From positions 1 through 64,000 of the forward strand of contig JHVP01000010.1 of assembly GCA_000620205.1 (NCBI GenBank): a DNA stretch of 64,000 nucleotides, given 5' to 3'. Source of the DNA: Geodermatophilaceae bacterium URHA0031. GTDB taxonomy: Bacteria > Actinomycetota > Actinomycetes > Mycobacteriales > Geodermatophilaceae. Of the stretch, positions 1-8,930 are shown one piece after another; position 1 is the stretch's first letter; each line of letters starts with the position of its first letter. The position numbers were made by a program, and so were the translations under genes. A model generated the notes under the pieces. It was given only the letters and a program-made list of their open reading frames with translations, ran no database searches and had not been told where the DNA came from.

Positions 1-2
1 AC

Positions 3-104
3 GCCATCGGCACCACCCAGGCCCGCGCCGACCAGGCCATCGACGCCATCGGCACCACCCAGGCCCGCGCCGACCAGGCCATCGACGCCATCGGCGTGAC
101 CCAG
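3..104 (+). repeat. 42-bp in-frame tandem repeat
   Basis: Two adjacent 42-bp units at 3-44 and 45-86 are identical. A third, partial and diverged unit follows from 87. Each unit encodes 14 residues. The array continues off the left edge, so its copy number is unknown. Confidence 0.9.
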
Positions 105-569
105 TCCGCCGCCGATGCCGCGGTGCAGCGGATCGGACGCAGCACCGACGCCGCAGACGAGCTCCTCGTCGCCGTCGGCGGGACCGCGGGCGCGGCCGAC
201 GGCACGCTCGGCCGGGCCGAGGCGATGCTCGGGTCGGTCCAGCCGCTGCTGGACGACTACCGCCCGGCCCTGACCGTGCTGGCCCCGGCGCTGACCCGGT
301 TCGCCGCCCACCTCGACGACGACGAGGTGGCCGCCCTGATCACGCTGGTCGACCGGCTGCCCACGCTGGTCGTCCACCTGGACGAGGACGTGCTGCCCGT
401 CCTGGCCACCCTCGGCGACGTGGCCCCGGACGTGCACGCCCTGCTGGACACCGTGCAGGACATGCGCCAGGTGGTGAAGGGGTTCCCCGGCTCGAAGCTG
501 TTCCGCCGCCGGGGCGCGGAGGAGATCGCCGAGGAGGACGGGGTGGCTTCGAGCGCCGACGGCCACTGA
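3..569 (+). CDS. Hypothetical protein with 14-residue N-terminal repeats (5' partial)
   Basis: The reading frame is open to the left edge of the window, so the true start lies outside it. A GTG at 96 is only a valine inside the last, diverged repeat. The visible part begins with copies of a 14-residue unit (AIGTTQARADQAID), then an Ala-rich helical stretch, then a 110-residue section rich in Leu, Val and Asp (LLDDYRPALTVLAPAL, TLVDRLPTLVVHLDEDV). It ends in a basic-then-acidic tail (LFRRRGAEEIAEEDG). No catalytic motif or membrane span is visible. The heptad-like repeat pattern suggests a coiled or helical-bundle protein. The function is unknown. Confidence 0.75.
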   Translation, partial: AIGTTQARADQAIDAIGTTQARADQAIDAIGVTQSAADAAVQRIGRSTDAADELLVAVGGTAGAADGTLGRAEAMLGSVQPLLDDYRPALTVLAPALTRFAAHLDDDEVAALITLVDRLPTLVVHLDEDVLPVLATLGDVAPDVHALLDTVQDMRQVVKGFPGSKLFRRRGAEEIAEEDGVASSADGH

Positions 570-669
570 CGACGCGACCGGCGCCGCCCGGGGGGACGGC
601 GCCGGACACGTACCGGTTCCGCGACCTCGGACCAGGTCAGGGGCCTGGTCCGAGGTCGGGGTCCGGGAC

Positions 670-1101
670 TCAGGTCTCGGTCGGGTAGCCCAGCGCGCGG
701 ACGACGTCACCGATCCGCTCGAAGACCGTCCCGTCCGGGAGCCGGGAGAGCTCGTCGGCGACCACGTCGGGGGCCCGGTGGTCGCGCGCGGCCTCCACCA
801 GCTCCGGCCCGGTGCTCGGGAAGTCCGCGCGGTCCAGCCAGCGGGCCAGCTCGGCCCTGGCGACCACGGCGTCGGGCGTCATGCCGACCGGAACACCGCC
901 GATCAGGGTGTCCGCCGGGGACGTGTCGACGTCCGGGTCGCCCTCCGCCGTGGGCTCGGGGTCGTTCCACTCCTCGGCGTGGGTGGACCGGCCGGCGCGG
1001 ATCATCCCCTCGACCTCGTGGGCCAGGGCGTCGTCCTCCCGGGCCGAGTGCTTCGTGCTCCGCGCGGACGTGCCGGCGAAGGTGTCGTCGTTCTCGCTCA
1101 C
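670..1101 (-). CDS. DUF2795 domain protein
   Basis: A 143-residue soluble protein starting at a GTG preceded by a good ribosome site (GGAGG). The N-terminal half is polar, acidic and probably disordered (MSENDDTFAG..., then a stretch rich in Asp, Glu and Pro). The C-terminal part, from about residue 75 to 143, looks like DUF2795: an AELARWLDRADFPSTGPELVEAA segment, then DVVADELSRLPDGTVFERIGDVVRALG. DUF2795 proteins are small actinobacterial proteins of unknown role. The gene lies upstream of another small stress-type gene on the same strand, with a short gap. The family call is fairly secure; no function is claimed. Confidence 0.8.
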   Translation of the reverse strand: MSENDDTFAGTSARSTKHSAREDDALAHEVEGMIRAGRSTHAEEWNDPEPTAEGDPDVDTSPADTLIGGVPVGMTPDAVVARAELARWLDRADFPSTGPELVEAARDHRAPDVVADELSRLPDGTVFERIGDVVRALGYPTET

Positions 1102-1131
1102 GTGCTCCTCCTCGTCCCGCCTCGGCGCGGG

Positions 1132-1341
1132 TCAGTCCTTCGTCAGCGCGCTGGGCTTGTGCACGGCGGTGCCGCCGCTCTTCTCGCTCTCGACCTCGTA
1201 CTGCGGGTCGTCGGAGCTCGCCCTGACCTTCCGGCCGGCCGCCTCGGTGTCCTCGGTGATCTTCTTCTTGACGCTGCCCTCGGCCTCGCCCCCGTGGCTC
1301 TTCCAGCTCACGTGGTCGCCCTTGCTGAAGTCCTGCGCCAT
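1132..1341 (-). CDS. Hypervirulence-associated TUDOR-domain (DUF2945-like) protein
   Basis: A 69-residue protein (MAQDFSKGDHVSWKSHGGEAEGSV...) matching the small HVA1/DUF2945 family, which folds as a single TUDOR-like beta barrel. The hallmark is the N-terminal GDxVxWxSxGG segment followed by the VKKKI strand. The frame is open further upstream, but the ATG at 1341 is chosen because GGAGGG lies 6 bases before it and the family starts there. The fungal-derived family name does not predict its role in bacteria. It is often found beside other small stress proteins. The DUF2795 gene lies just downstream on the same strand. Confidence 0.8.
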   Translation of the reverse strand: MAQDFSKGDHVSWKSHGGEAEGSVKKKITEDTEAAGRKVRASSDDPQYEVESEKSGGTAVHKPSALTKD

Positions 1342-1640
1342 CGCCGGCCCTCCGTCGCTCGTCGGTCTCTCGTGCCTGCCCGGGTCGGGCGGACCGCACA
1401 CATCGGCTCCCGGCCGGGCGCACGGTGCCGCCCGACGGCCCGGCGGTCACCCGTTCGGGTTGCGTCCCGCCACCGGGCTGTACCGGGCCGGATCTCGTCA
1501 CGTAGCGTGTTCACCAGACGGGCGGTCCTGACCGCGTGACCTGACCAGCGCAATGCTGCGGTCACGCACAGTGAGATCGCCGTCCCGAGACGCCGGCCCG
1601 GCTGGCCCCATTCCCCCGGGGCCGGCCGGGTCGGCCTCGT

Positions 1641-1646
1641 TAGGCT
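1641..1646 (+). promoter_or_regulatory. -10 box TAGGCT, leaderless promoter
   Basis: TAGGCT sits 8 bases before the GTG at 1655, a spacing that puts the transcript start at or next to the start codon. No Shine-Dalgarno sequence lies before that GTG. The same arrangement recurs elsewhere in the window. Confidence 0.55.
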
Positions 1647-1654
1647 GGCTCCTC

Positions 1655-2437
1655 GTGGAGCCGACCGAGGACGACCCAGCCGCCCGCCCGGTGGACGTGC
1701 TCACCGTGTCGGCCGTCCGGGACGTCACCCCGGCGATGCGGCGGGTGACGCTGACCGCGCCGGCCGCCGTGGTCGCCGCGGCGGGCCCCAGCCTCTCCCT
1801 GCTGGTCCCGCGGGTCGGCGACCCGGCTCCGCACTGGCCGACGGTCGCCCGGGACGGGCGCATCGTGTGGCCGCAGGGCAGCCACGGCGTCGCCCTGCGC
1901 AGCTACACCGCGCGCCGGCAGGACCCCGCCGCAGGTGAGCTGGACGTCGACTTCGTGCTGCACGGCGACGGGCCCGCCGCGACCTGGGCGGCCGCCGCCG
2001 CGCCGGGCGCCGTGCTGGCCGTCGCGAGCGCGGCCCCGCTCGGGGACGCCCCGGCCTCCTGGCTGCTGGTGGCCGGTGACGAGACCGCGCTGCCGGCGAT
2101 CAGCCGGATCCTGGCCTCCGCCGCACCGGGCACCCGCGGGGTCGCGCTGCTCGAGGTGGCCGGACCCGAGGAGGAACAACCGGTCCTCGCGCCGCCCGGT
2201 GTGGCCGTGCACTGGCTGCACCGCTCCGGCGCGGCACCCGGGACCGACCTGCTCGCCGACGCCGTGGCGGCGCTGCCCCGGCCGGAGGGGGAGGACGTCT
2301 TCGCCTGGGTCGGGGCGGAGTCGGCGACCGTCCGGACCGTCCGGGCGGACCTGCGCGGCCGGTGGGCGCTGCGCCGGAGCCAGCACCACGCGATCGGCTA
2401 CTGGCGGCGCGGGCGCGCCATGTCACCCGCGGGCTGA
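1655..2437 (+). CDS. Siderophore-interacting FAD reductase
   Basis: About 260 residues, of the ViuB/YqjH-type siderophore-interacting protein family. These FAD-dependent cytosolic enzymes reduce ferric siderophores to release iron. The N-terminal FAD-binding barrel includes the R-S-Y-T-A-R-R segment that binds the flavin. The C-terminal NAD(P)H-binding SIP domain includes LLVAGDETALPAI and ends in the family's WRRGRA tail (YWRRGR). The frame is open from 1553, but the GTG at 1655 is preferred because TAGGCT lies 8 bases before it and the extra N-terminus is low-complexity Pro/Gly. No siderophore transport genes are adjacent. Confidence 0.85.
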   Translation: MEPTEDDPAARPVDVLTVSAVRDVTPAMRRVTLTAPAAVVAAAGPSLSLLVPRVGDPAPHWPTVARDGRIVWPQGSHGVALRSYTARRQDPAAGELDVDFVLHGDGPAATWAAAAAPGAVLAVASAAPLGDAPASWLLVAGDETALPAISRILASAAPGTRGVALLEVAGPEEEQPVLAPPGVAVHWLHRSGAAPGTDLLADAVAALPRPEGEDVFAWVGAESATVRTVRADLRGRWALRRSQHHAIGYWRRGRAMSPAG

Positions 2438-2522
2438 CGTCTGCGGACGCACCGGCCCCTCGTCCAGCTTCCTCACAGGTAGCGTCCAGCGCAGCTGCAG
2501 CCGCGCGCCGCACGCTGCAGGC

Positions 2523-3296
2523 ATGACGACTGCGGCCGCACAGGTTCCATCGGGAGGGGTCGTGTCCACCACCAGCTCTCGCGCCGGGGGCGCGCAGCAG
2601 CCCGAGGCGCGGCTGCTCGTGGTCGACGACGAGCCCAACATCCGGGAGCTGCTCTCCGCCAGCCTGCGCTACGCGGGGTTCGAGGTGGCCGTCGCCTCCG
2701 ACGGGCAGCAGGCGCTGGCCGTCGCCGCCGACTTCCGCCCCGACCTGCTGGTGCTCGACGTGATGATGCCCGGGCTCGACGGGTTCGGCGTCGTCCGGCG
2801 GTTGCGTCAGAACGGCACGCACACCCCGGTGCTGTTCCTCACCGCGCGCGACGCGGCCGACGACAAGGTCACCGGGCTGACCCTCGGCGGGGACGACTAC
2901 GTCACCAAGCCGTTCAGCCTGGACGAGGTGCTGGCCCGCATCCGGGCGGTGCTGCGGCGCAGCCAGGGCGTGCAGCGCGCCACCGAGGCGCCACGGCTCA
3001 CCTTCGCCGACATCGAGCTGGACGAGGAGAGCCACGAGGTCCTCAAGGCCGGGAAGCTGGTCAGCCTCTCCCCCACCGAGTTCAAGCTGCTGCGCTACCT
3101 GATGACCAACGCCGGGCGGGTGCTGTCCAAGGCGCAGATCCTCGACCACGTGTGGAACTACGACTTCAACGGCGAGGCCAACGTCGTGGAGTCCTACATC
3201 TCCTACCTGCGGCGCAAGGTCGACACGACCGAGCCGCGGCTGCTGCACACACTGCGCGGGGTGGGCTACTCCCTGCGCCTCCCCCGCGGCTCGTGA
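2523..3296 (+). CDS. OmpR-family response regulator
   Basis: A 257-residue two-domain regulator. The receiver domain (about residues 30-145) has the acidic pair VVDDE, the phospho-acceptor Asp79 in LLVLDVMMPG, the Thr in LFLTARD, and the conserved Lys in YVTKPF. The C-terminal winged helix (about 160-255) has SPTEFKLLRYLM and a YISYLRRKVD recognition region. It overlaps the histidine kinase start by 4 bases (GTGA), so the two are translationally coupled. ATG 2523 lacks a clear ribosome site. A GTG at 2562 with GGGAGGGG before it is a possible alternative and would trim 13 residues. It is closely similar to the regulator at 41194, including the LDEESHEV stretch. Confidence 0.92.
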   Translation: MTTAAAQVPSGGVVSTTSSRAGGAQQPEARLLVVDDEPNIRELLSASLRYAGFEVAVASDGQQALAVAADFRPDLLVLDVMMPGLDGFGVVRRLRQNGTHTPVLFLTARDAADDKVTGLTLGGDDYVTKPFSLDEVLARIRAVLRRSQGVQRATEAPRLTFADIELDEESHEVLKAGKLVSLSPTEFKLLRYLMTNAGRVLSKAQILDHVWNYDFNGEANVVESYISYLRRKVDTTEPRLLHTLRGVGYSLRLPRGS

Positions 3297-4885
3297 GCGC
3301 ACCGGCGACCAGCCCGCCGGCCGCCGGGGACCCGGGTCCGCCCTCCGGCCCTCCGGTCGGAGAGCTGACGTCGGGACCGCCGTCCGACGTTCCCAGCGCC
3401 CGGCGAGGGCCCTGGGGCCGCCGGGTGCCGCTGCGGGTGACGCTGGTGGCACTGCTGGTCGCGCTGGTCTTCCTGGCGCTGGCCGCCACCGGCGGCGCCG
3501 CCACCTCGCTGCTGCGCGACTACCTCGCCGAGCAGCAGGTGATCGCGCTGCGAACGACCGTGCAGTACGCCACCTACGACACTCGGCTGGCGGAGGTCCA
3601 GTGCAGCGGCCCCACCGGCCTGCCGTTCGCCGGCCAGGGTCTCTACCTGGCGTGCCTGAACGATGACGGCGTCTACCGGGAACTGGCCCCCGACGGCGAC
3701 TCCGCCCCCGACCTGGGCAACATGACCGCCAAGGAGGCAGCCCAGCAGAGCGGCAAGACCTTCATCCGGCGCTCCGAGGACGGCGCGACGTCCTGGCGGC
3801 TGGTCGTGGTGCAGCTCGACAACGGCCTCACCGTCGTCGTGGGGCGGGACGTCGGGAACGACCAGGCGTTGCTCTCCCGGCTGATCCACACCGAACTGGC
3901 GGTCGGTGCGCTGGTGCTGGCGGTGATGGCCGTCGCCGGCTACCTGCTGGTGCGCAACAGCCTGCGCCCGCTGCGCGAGGTCGAGCACACCGCGCAGGCG
4001 ATCGCGGCCGGCGACCTGTCGCGCCGGGTGCCGGTCGGTGACGACCGGACCGAGGTCGGGCGGCTGTCGACCGCGCTCAACGGGATGCTCGGCCGGATCG
4101 AGAGCTCCTTCCGCGCCCAGCAGGCCTCCGAGGAGCAGGCCCGGGCCTCCGAGACCCGGATGCGCCGGTTCGTCGCCGACGCCAGCCACGAGCTGCGCAC
4201 CCCGCTCACCTCGATCCGCGGCTTCGCCGAGCTGCACCGGCAGGGTGCCGTGCAGGGCCCGGAGGACACCGGGCGGATCATGCAGCGGATCGAGGCCGAG
4301 GCGACCCGGATGGGCCTGCTGGTCGAGGACCTGCTCCAGCTGGCCCGGCTGGACCAGCAGCGCCCGCTGACCCTCGGGCCGGTGGACCTCGCCGAACTCG
4401 CCGGGGACGCCGTGCACGACGCCCGCGCCGTCCAGCCCGACCGGCCGTTGAGCCTGCTGCTGGACCCGTCCCTCACCGACGTGCCCGTCGTGACCGGCGA
4501 CGAGGCCCGGTTGCGCCAGGTCGTCGGCAACCTCGTGACCAACGCACTCACCCACACCCCGGCCGACGCCCGGGTCACCGTGCGGCTGTCCGAGGACGCC
4601 GCCGACGCCGACGTCGTCGTGCTGAGCGTCAGCGACGAGGGCCCGGGGCTCGCCCCGGCCGACGCGGAGCGGGTCTTCGAGCGGTTCTACCGGGCCGACG
4701 CCTCACGCACCCGCGCCGCCGGCGGGACCGGGCTGGGGCTCTCCATCGTCGCCTCGCTCGTGGCGGCGCACGGGGGCACCGTCGACCTGACCACCGCCCC
4801 CGGCCGGGGCGCGACGTTCACCGTCCGGCTGCCCCGGTCGGGTCCGCCGGCGCCGCCGCCGACGCCGGAGCCGGCACCCTCCTGA
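3293..4885 (+). CDS. Sensor histidine kinase
   Basis: A 530-residue membrane kinase and partner of the overlapping OmpR-type regulator. It has a Pro/Gly-rich cytoplasmic N-terminus of about 45 residues, TM1 at about 49-69, an extracytoplasmic sensor region of about 130 residues with two Cys, TM2 at about 201-220, a HAMP linker, an H-box with phospho-acceptor His299 (FVADASHELRTP), and a HATPase domain with N (NLVTNALTHTP), G1 (DEGPGL) and G2 (GGTGLGLSIV) boxes. The GTG at 3293 was chosen because it overlaps the regulator's stop, and the upstream extension of the frame is the regulator's shadow. The ligand is unknown. Confidence 0.92.
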   Translation: MSAPATSPPAAGDPGPPSGPPVGELTSGPPSDVPSARRGPWGRRVPLRVTLVALLVALVFLALAATGGAATSLLRDYLAEQQVIALRTTVQYATYDTRLAEVQCSGPTGLPFAGQGLYLACLNDDGVYRELAPDGDSAPDLGNMTAKEAAQQSGKTFIRRSEDGATSWRLVVVQLDNGLTVVVGRDVGNDQALLSRLIHTELAVGALVLAVMAVAGYLLVRNSLRPLREVEHTAQAIAAGDLSRRVPVGDDRTEVGRLSTALNGMLGRIESSFRAQQASEEQARASETRMRRFVADASHELRTPLTSIRGFAELHRQGAVQGPEDTGRIMQRIEAEATRMGLLVEDLLQLARLDQQRPLTLGPVDLAELAGDAVHDARAVQPDRPLSLLLDPSLTDVPVVTGDEARLRQVVGNLVTNALTHTPADARVTVRLSEDAADADVVVLSVSDEGPGLAPADAERVFERFYRADASRTRAAGGTGLGLSIVASLVAAHGGTVDLTTAPGRGATFTVRLPRSGPPAPPPTPEPAPS

Positions 4886-4918
4886 ACCCCGGGGCCGGCG
4901 GGCTGGTCCAATCGCGCC

Positions 4919-5626
4919 GTGGCGATCGAGGGGACGACGGACGAGGCGGAGCTGCTGGCGGCCGTCACCGAGCTGGGGACCGCGCTGCGTGAGCTGGTCG
5001 CGGTGTCGGTGACCACGACGGTCGGCGCGGCCGAGCTGCGCGCCGCCGCGGCGCAGGCGCGGGAGGCCGCGGCCGGGCTGGCGGTCTCCCGGCGCAGCCG
5101 CGACCAGCTCCCGGTGCTCGACGACCCGGTGCGCTTCCGCCGGGTCTACAACCCGGTGAGCGGGGTCGGCAGCGCCGTGGCACCGCCGCTGGTCTTCCGC
5201 CGCGAGGACGGAGGGGTGGTCGCCGAGGCGACGCTCGGGCTGCAGTACGAGGGCCCGCCCAGCTACGTCCACGGCGGGGTCAGCGCGCTGCTGATGGACC
5301 AGCTGCTGGGGTCGGCGGCGCTCGCGGCGGGGTTGTGGGGGATGACCGCGCGGCTGGAGCTGGACTACCGCCGGCCGGTGCCGCTGGAGACCGCCCTGGT
5401 GCTGCGCGCCGCGGTGTCCGAGACCGTCGGCCGCCGGGTCGTCGTCACCGGCAGCATCGCGCTGGCCGAGGCGCCCGAGCGGCCGCTGGTCGAGGCGCGC
5501 GGGGTCTTCGTCACACCCCGCCCGGCGGTCTCCGCCGAGTACTTCGGCGCCATCACCGACGCGACCGGCCGGCACTCCCCGCCCGGCCGGCCGAGCGACG
5601 CGACCGAGGTCGCCGACGGCGGCTGA
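4919..5626 (+). CDS. PaaI/THEM4-type hotdog thioesterase
   Basis: A 235-residue protein with an Ala-rich helical N-terminus (about 1-60) and a C-terminal hotdog fold. The signature YVHGGVSALLMDQLLGSAA carries the HGG motif on the central helix that forms the thioester pocket in the PaaI/THEM4 group. LELDYRRPVPLETALVLRA follows as the paired strands. Such enzymes hydrolyse acyl-CoA thioesters; the substrate here cannot be told. The GTG start at 4919 has no strong ribosome site. Its neighbours, a two-component system and the sulfate-activation genes, give no clear pathway link. Confidence 0.8.
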   Translation: MAIEGTTDEAELLAAVTELGTALRELVAVSVTTTVGAAELRAAAAQAREAAAGLAVSRRSRDQLPVLDDPVRFRRVYNPVSGVGSAVAPPLVFRREDGGVVAEATLGLQYEGPPSYVHGGVSALLMDQLLGSAALAAGLWGMTARLELDYRRPVPLETALVLRAAVSETVGRRVVVTGSIALAEAPERPLVEARGVFVTPRPAVSAEYFGAITDATGRHSPPGRPSDATEVADGG

Positions 5627-5761
5627 CCCGCCCGGCCGACCGCCCGCAGGAGGCCATGACGGACACTGGTGCACGGGAATCCGCATCAGACCGATCGGGT
5701 TGCCCTGCTCGAGGACGCCGCCGTCCCGTCGTCCCTGCCGTCGACTCCCGGGAGTCCCCGC

Positions 5762-6670
5762 GTGACCACCGCCGACCACCGGCTCACCCAGCTGCAGACG
5801 CTGGAGGCCGAGTCCATCCACGTGCTGCGCGAGGTGGCCGCCGAGTCCGAGCGCCCGGTGCTGCTGTTCTCCGGCGGCAAGGACTCCATCGTGATGCTGG
5901 AACTGGCGCGCAAGGCCTTCGGCCCGGCCCGCATCCCCTTCCCGGTCATGCACGTCGACACCGGGCTGAACTTCCCCGAGGTGCTGGAGTTCCGCGACAA
6001 GCGGGTCGCCGAGCTCGGCGTGGAGCTCGTCGTCGCCTCGGTGCCCGACGCGATCGCCGCCGGCACGGTCCGCGAGGAGCCCAACGGCTCGCGCAACCGG
6101 ATCCAGACGCCGGTGCTGCTGGACGCGGTCGAGGAGCACGGCTTCACCGCGCTGTTCGGTGGCGCCCGCCGCGACGAGGACAAGGCCCGGGCCAAGGAGC
6201 GGGTGTTCTCCTTCCGCGACGAGTTCGGCCAGTGGGACCCGAAGAACCAGCGGCCCGAGCTCTGGGACCTCTACAACGGCCGGACCCACCTCGGTGAGTC
6301 GATCCGGGTGTTCCCGCTGTCCAACTGGACCGAGCTGGACATCTGGGGCTACATCGCCCAGGAGGAGATCGCCATCCCGCCGCTGTACCTGGCGCGCGAG
6401 CGCGACGTCGTGGACCGGGGCGGGATGCTCTACGCGGTCAACGAGTTCATCACACCCCGGGACGGCGAGCAGGTGCTCCGCGAGAGCGTCCGTTACCGCA
6501 CCGTGGGGGACGCCAACCTGACCGCCGCCGTCCGGTCGACCGCGACGGACGTCGAGGAGGTCATCGCCGAGATCGCGGTGACCCGGCTGACCGAGCGCGG
6601 CGCCACCCGCGGCGACGACAAGGTCAGCGACGCCGCCATGGAGGACCGCAAGAAGGAGGGCTACTTCTGA
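5762..6670 (+). CDS. cysD: Sulfate adenylyltransferase subunit 2 (ATP sulfurylase small subunit)
   Basis: About 302 residues, the usual CysD length when started at GTG 5762. It makes adenosine 5'-phosphosulfate from ATP and sulfate together with CysN. The PP-loop motif LLFSGGKDS near residue 40 binds the ATP pyrophosphate, and HVDTGLNFPEV and FGGARRDEDKARAKER are conserved CysD blocks. The frame is open back to 5669 (VHGNPHQTDRVALLEDAA...), so a longer N-terminus is possible. A strong ribosome site at 5648-5653 instead serves an ATG at 5656 in another frame, which is discussed as a finding. cysN follows with a 1-base overlap (TGATG). Confidence 0.93.
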   Translation: MTTADHRLTQLQTLEAESIHVLREVAAESERPVLLFSGGKDSIVMLELARKAFGPARIPFPVMHVDTGLNFPEVLEFRDKRVAELGVELVVASVPDAIAAGTVREEPNGSRNRIQTPVLLDAVEEHGFTALFGGARRDEDKARAKERVFSFRDEFGQWDPKNQRPELWDLYNGRTHLGESIRVFPLSNWTELDIWGYIAQEEIAIPPLYLARERDVVDRGGMLYAVNEFITPRDGEQVLRESVRYRTVGDANLTAAVRSTATDVEEVIAEIAVTRLTERGATRGDDKVSDAAMEDRKKEGYF

Positions 6671-7977
6671 TGGGCACCCCCATCGACCTGCACTCCACCG
6701 CCGCGGAGCAGGCCCACGACCTCGCCGTCGCCCGCAAGGACATCCTGCGGATCGCCACCGCCGGCTCGGTCGACGACGGCAAGAGCACGCTGATCGGCCG
6801 GCTGCTGTTCGACAGCAAGGCGGTGTTCGAGGACCAGTATGCCGCGATCGAGCGGGCCAGCCGGGGCGACTACGTGGACCTGGCGCTGCTCACCGACGGG
6901 CTGCGGGCCGAGCGCGAGCAGGGCATCACGATCGACGTCGCCTACCGCTACTTCAGCACCCCACGGCGCACCTTCATCCTGGCCGACACCCCCGGGCACG
7001 TGCAGTACACCCGGAACATGGTCACCGGCGCCTCGACCGCGGACCTGGCGATCGTGCTGGTCGACGCCCGCAAGGGCATGGTCGAGCAGAGCCGGCGGCA
7101 CGCCTTCCTCGCCTCGCTGCTGCGGGTGCCGCACCTGGTCGTGGCGGTCAACAAGATGGACCTCGTCGACTGGTCCGAGGAGGTCTACGAGCAGATCCGC
7201 GACGAGTTCTCGGCCTTCGCCACCAAGCTCGACGTCCCGGACCTGACGGTCGTGCCGATCTCGGCCCTGCAGGGCGACAACGTGGTGACCCGCTCGGCGA
7301 ACATGCCCTGGTACGAGGGCACCTCGCTGCTGCACCACCTCGAGCACGTGCACGTCGCCAGCGACCGGAACCTGGTCGACACCCGGTTCCCGGTGCAGTA
7401 CGTCATCCGACCGCAGTCCGACGCGTTCCACGACTACCGCGGCTACGCCGGCCGGGTCGCCGCCGGGGTGCTGCGCCCCGGGGACGAGGTGCAGGTGCTG
7501 CCCAGCGGCCTGACGACGACGGTCGCCGGGATCGACGGGCCGGACGGTCCGCTCGACGCCGCCTTCCCGCCCATGTCGGTGACGGTCCGGCTCGCCGACG
7601 ACCTCGACGTCTCCCGCGGTGACCTGATCTGCCGGCCGCACAACGCCCCGCAGGTCACCCAGGACCTCGACGCGCTGGTCTGCTGGATGGCCGACGCCCC
7701 GCTGGTGCCCCGGATGCGGCTGGCCGTCAAGCACACCACCCGCACGGTGCGCGCGATGGTCAAGGAGCTGCAGTACCGGCTGGACGTCAACACGCTGCAC
7801 CGGGAGACGGACGCGCCGCAGCTCGGCCTCAACGACATCGGCCGGGTGCGCCTGCGCACCACCCAGCCGCTGTTCATCGACGACTACCACCGCAACCGGG
7901 TCACCGGCCGCTTCATCCTCATCGACGAGGCGACCAACGCCACCGTCGGCGCCGGGATGCTCACCCCGGCCGGCTAG
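6670..7977 (+). CDS. cysN: Sulfate adenylyltransferase subunit 1 (GTPase subunit)
   Basis: A 435-residue EF-Tu-like GTPase that drives APS formation by CysD. G1 is GSVDDGKST (about residues 32-40). The other G motifs are the switch Thr in GITIDVAYRYF, G3 DTPGH, and G4 NKMD. Beta-barrel domains II and III follow. The length is that of CysN alone: there is no C-terminal APS kinase (CysC) domain, unlike CysNC fusions. That fits organisms that reduce APS directly or encode CysC elsewhere. The start overlaps cysD by one base. A strong palindromic terminator follows. Confidence 0.95.
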   Translation: MGTPIDLHSTAAEQAHDLAVARKDILRIATAGSVDDGKSTLIGRLLFDSKAVFEDQYAAIERASRGDYVDLALLTDGLRAEREQGITIDVAYRYFSTPRRTFILADTPGHVQYTRNMVTGASTADLAIVLVDARKGMVEQSRRHAFLASLLRVPHLVVAVNKMDLVDWSEEVYEQIRDEFSAFATKLDVPDLTVVPISALQGDNVVTRSANMPWYEGTSLLHHLEHVHVASDRNLVDTRFPVQYVIRPQSDAFHDYRGYAGRVAAGVLRPGDEVQVLPSGLTTTVAGIDGPDGPLDAAFPPMSVTVRLADDLDVSRGDLICRPHNAPQVTQDLDALVCWMADAPLVPRMRLAVKHTTRTVRAMVKELQYRLDVNTLHRETDAPQLGLNDIGRVRLRTTQPLFIDDYHRNRVTGRFILIDEATNATVGAGMLTPAG

Positions 7978-7987
7978 CGGATCCCAG

Positions 7988-8028
7988 GGTTCGGCGCCGA
8001 AACCGGGTCGGGTTTCGGCGCCGAAACC
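7988..8028. terminator. Paired palindrome bidirectional terminator
   Basis: Between the convergent stops of cysN and the coxM-like gene sit two copies of one palindrome: an imperfect 17-mer at 7988-8004 and the perfect 18-mer GGTTTCGGCGCCGAAACC at 8011-8028. Each copy can fold on itself, and the two can also pair with each other. The same motif pair occurs at 50988-51037, again between convergent genes. Confidence 0.7.
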
Positions 8029-8032
8029 GGGG

Positions 8033-8851
8033 TCAGGACGACGCGGCGGCGGTCTCCAGGGCGCGGCGGGTGAGCAGCCGGGCGAGGTGCCGGCGGTAGT
8101 CGGCGTCGGCGTGCATGTCCGACGACGGCGAGGTGCCCTGGTCGGCGAGCGCAGCTGCCTCGGCGATGGACGCCCCCCGGGCCAGCGCCTCCTCGGTCGC
8201 GGCCGCCCGGACGACGGTGCCGGCCATGTTCGCCAGCGCCACCCGGCCGTCGACCGCGGCCGCCGCCACGATCGCCCAGTCGTTCTCCCGGCGGGTGAAC
8301 TTCTCGTAGCCCCAGCCCGCGGACCCGGTGCGGGGCACCCGCACCTCGACGACCATCTCGTCCGCGGCGATGTCGGTCTCGAAGAAGCCGGTCCAGCAGG
8401 CGGTCACCGGGATGTCGCGGCGTCCGCCCGGCCCCTGCACGACCACGGTGCCACCGAGGGCGAGCAGGCCGGTCGGCACGTCCGACGCGGGGTCGCTGTG
8501 CGCGATCGTGCCGCCGAGGGTCGCGCGGTGGCGGACCTGCGGGTCGCCGACCCGCCCGGCCACGTGCGACAGCAGCGGCACCTCCGTGCGGACCACCTCG
8601 TCCCGCTCCAGCTGGTACAGCCGGGTGGCCGAGCCGATCGTGACCTCGTCGCCCTCCACCCGGATGTAGGACAGCTCGGGGATGGCAGCGATGTCGATGA
8701 GCACCGTGGGGATCGCCAGCCGCAGCTTCATGATCGGCAGCAGCGAGTGCCCGCCGCCCAGCAGCTTGGCGTCCTCGCCGTGCTCGGCCAGGGCAGCCAG
8801 CGCCTCGTCGACCGAGTGCGCCTTCACGTAGTCGAACGCGGTGGGGATCAT
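8033..8851 (-). CDS. Molybdenum hydroxylase FAD subunit (CoxM/CutM-like)
   Basis: A 272-residue FAD-binding subunit of the CO dehydrogenase/xanthine dehydrogenase family. The FAD pyrophosphate is held by [15 protein letters not shown] (about residues 29-43) and by the second loop [14 protein letters not shown] (about 118-131), both classic CoxM motifs. The C-terminal domain runs from about 180. It is the last gene of an L-S-M operon on the minus strand and passes electrons from the Fe-S subunit to the acceptor. Its ATG overlaps the stop of a 27-codon micro-ORF (ATGA), with GAGGAG upstream. Confidence 0.9.
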   Translation of the reverse strand: MIPTAFDYVKAHSVDEALAALAEHGEDAKLLGGGHSLLPIMKLRLAIPTVLIDIAAIPELSYIRVEGDEVTIGSATRLYQLERDEVVRTEVPLLSHVAGRVGDPQVRHRATLGGTIAHSDPASDVPTGLLALGGTVVVQGPGGRRDIPVTACWTGFFETDIAADEMVVEVRVPRTGSAGWGYEKFTRRENDWAIVAAAAVDGRVALANMAGTVVRAAATEEALARGASIAEAAALADQGTSPSSDMHADADYRRHLARLLTRRALETAAASS

Positions 8852-8930
8852 GCTCGCTCCTCGCTGGCGCTCGTCGTTCCCATGATCCCCCGAGGGGCTC
8901 CACCGATGGACGACCTCGCGAGCTCGGACA

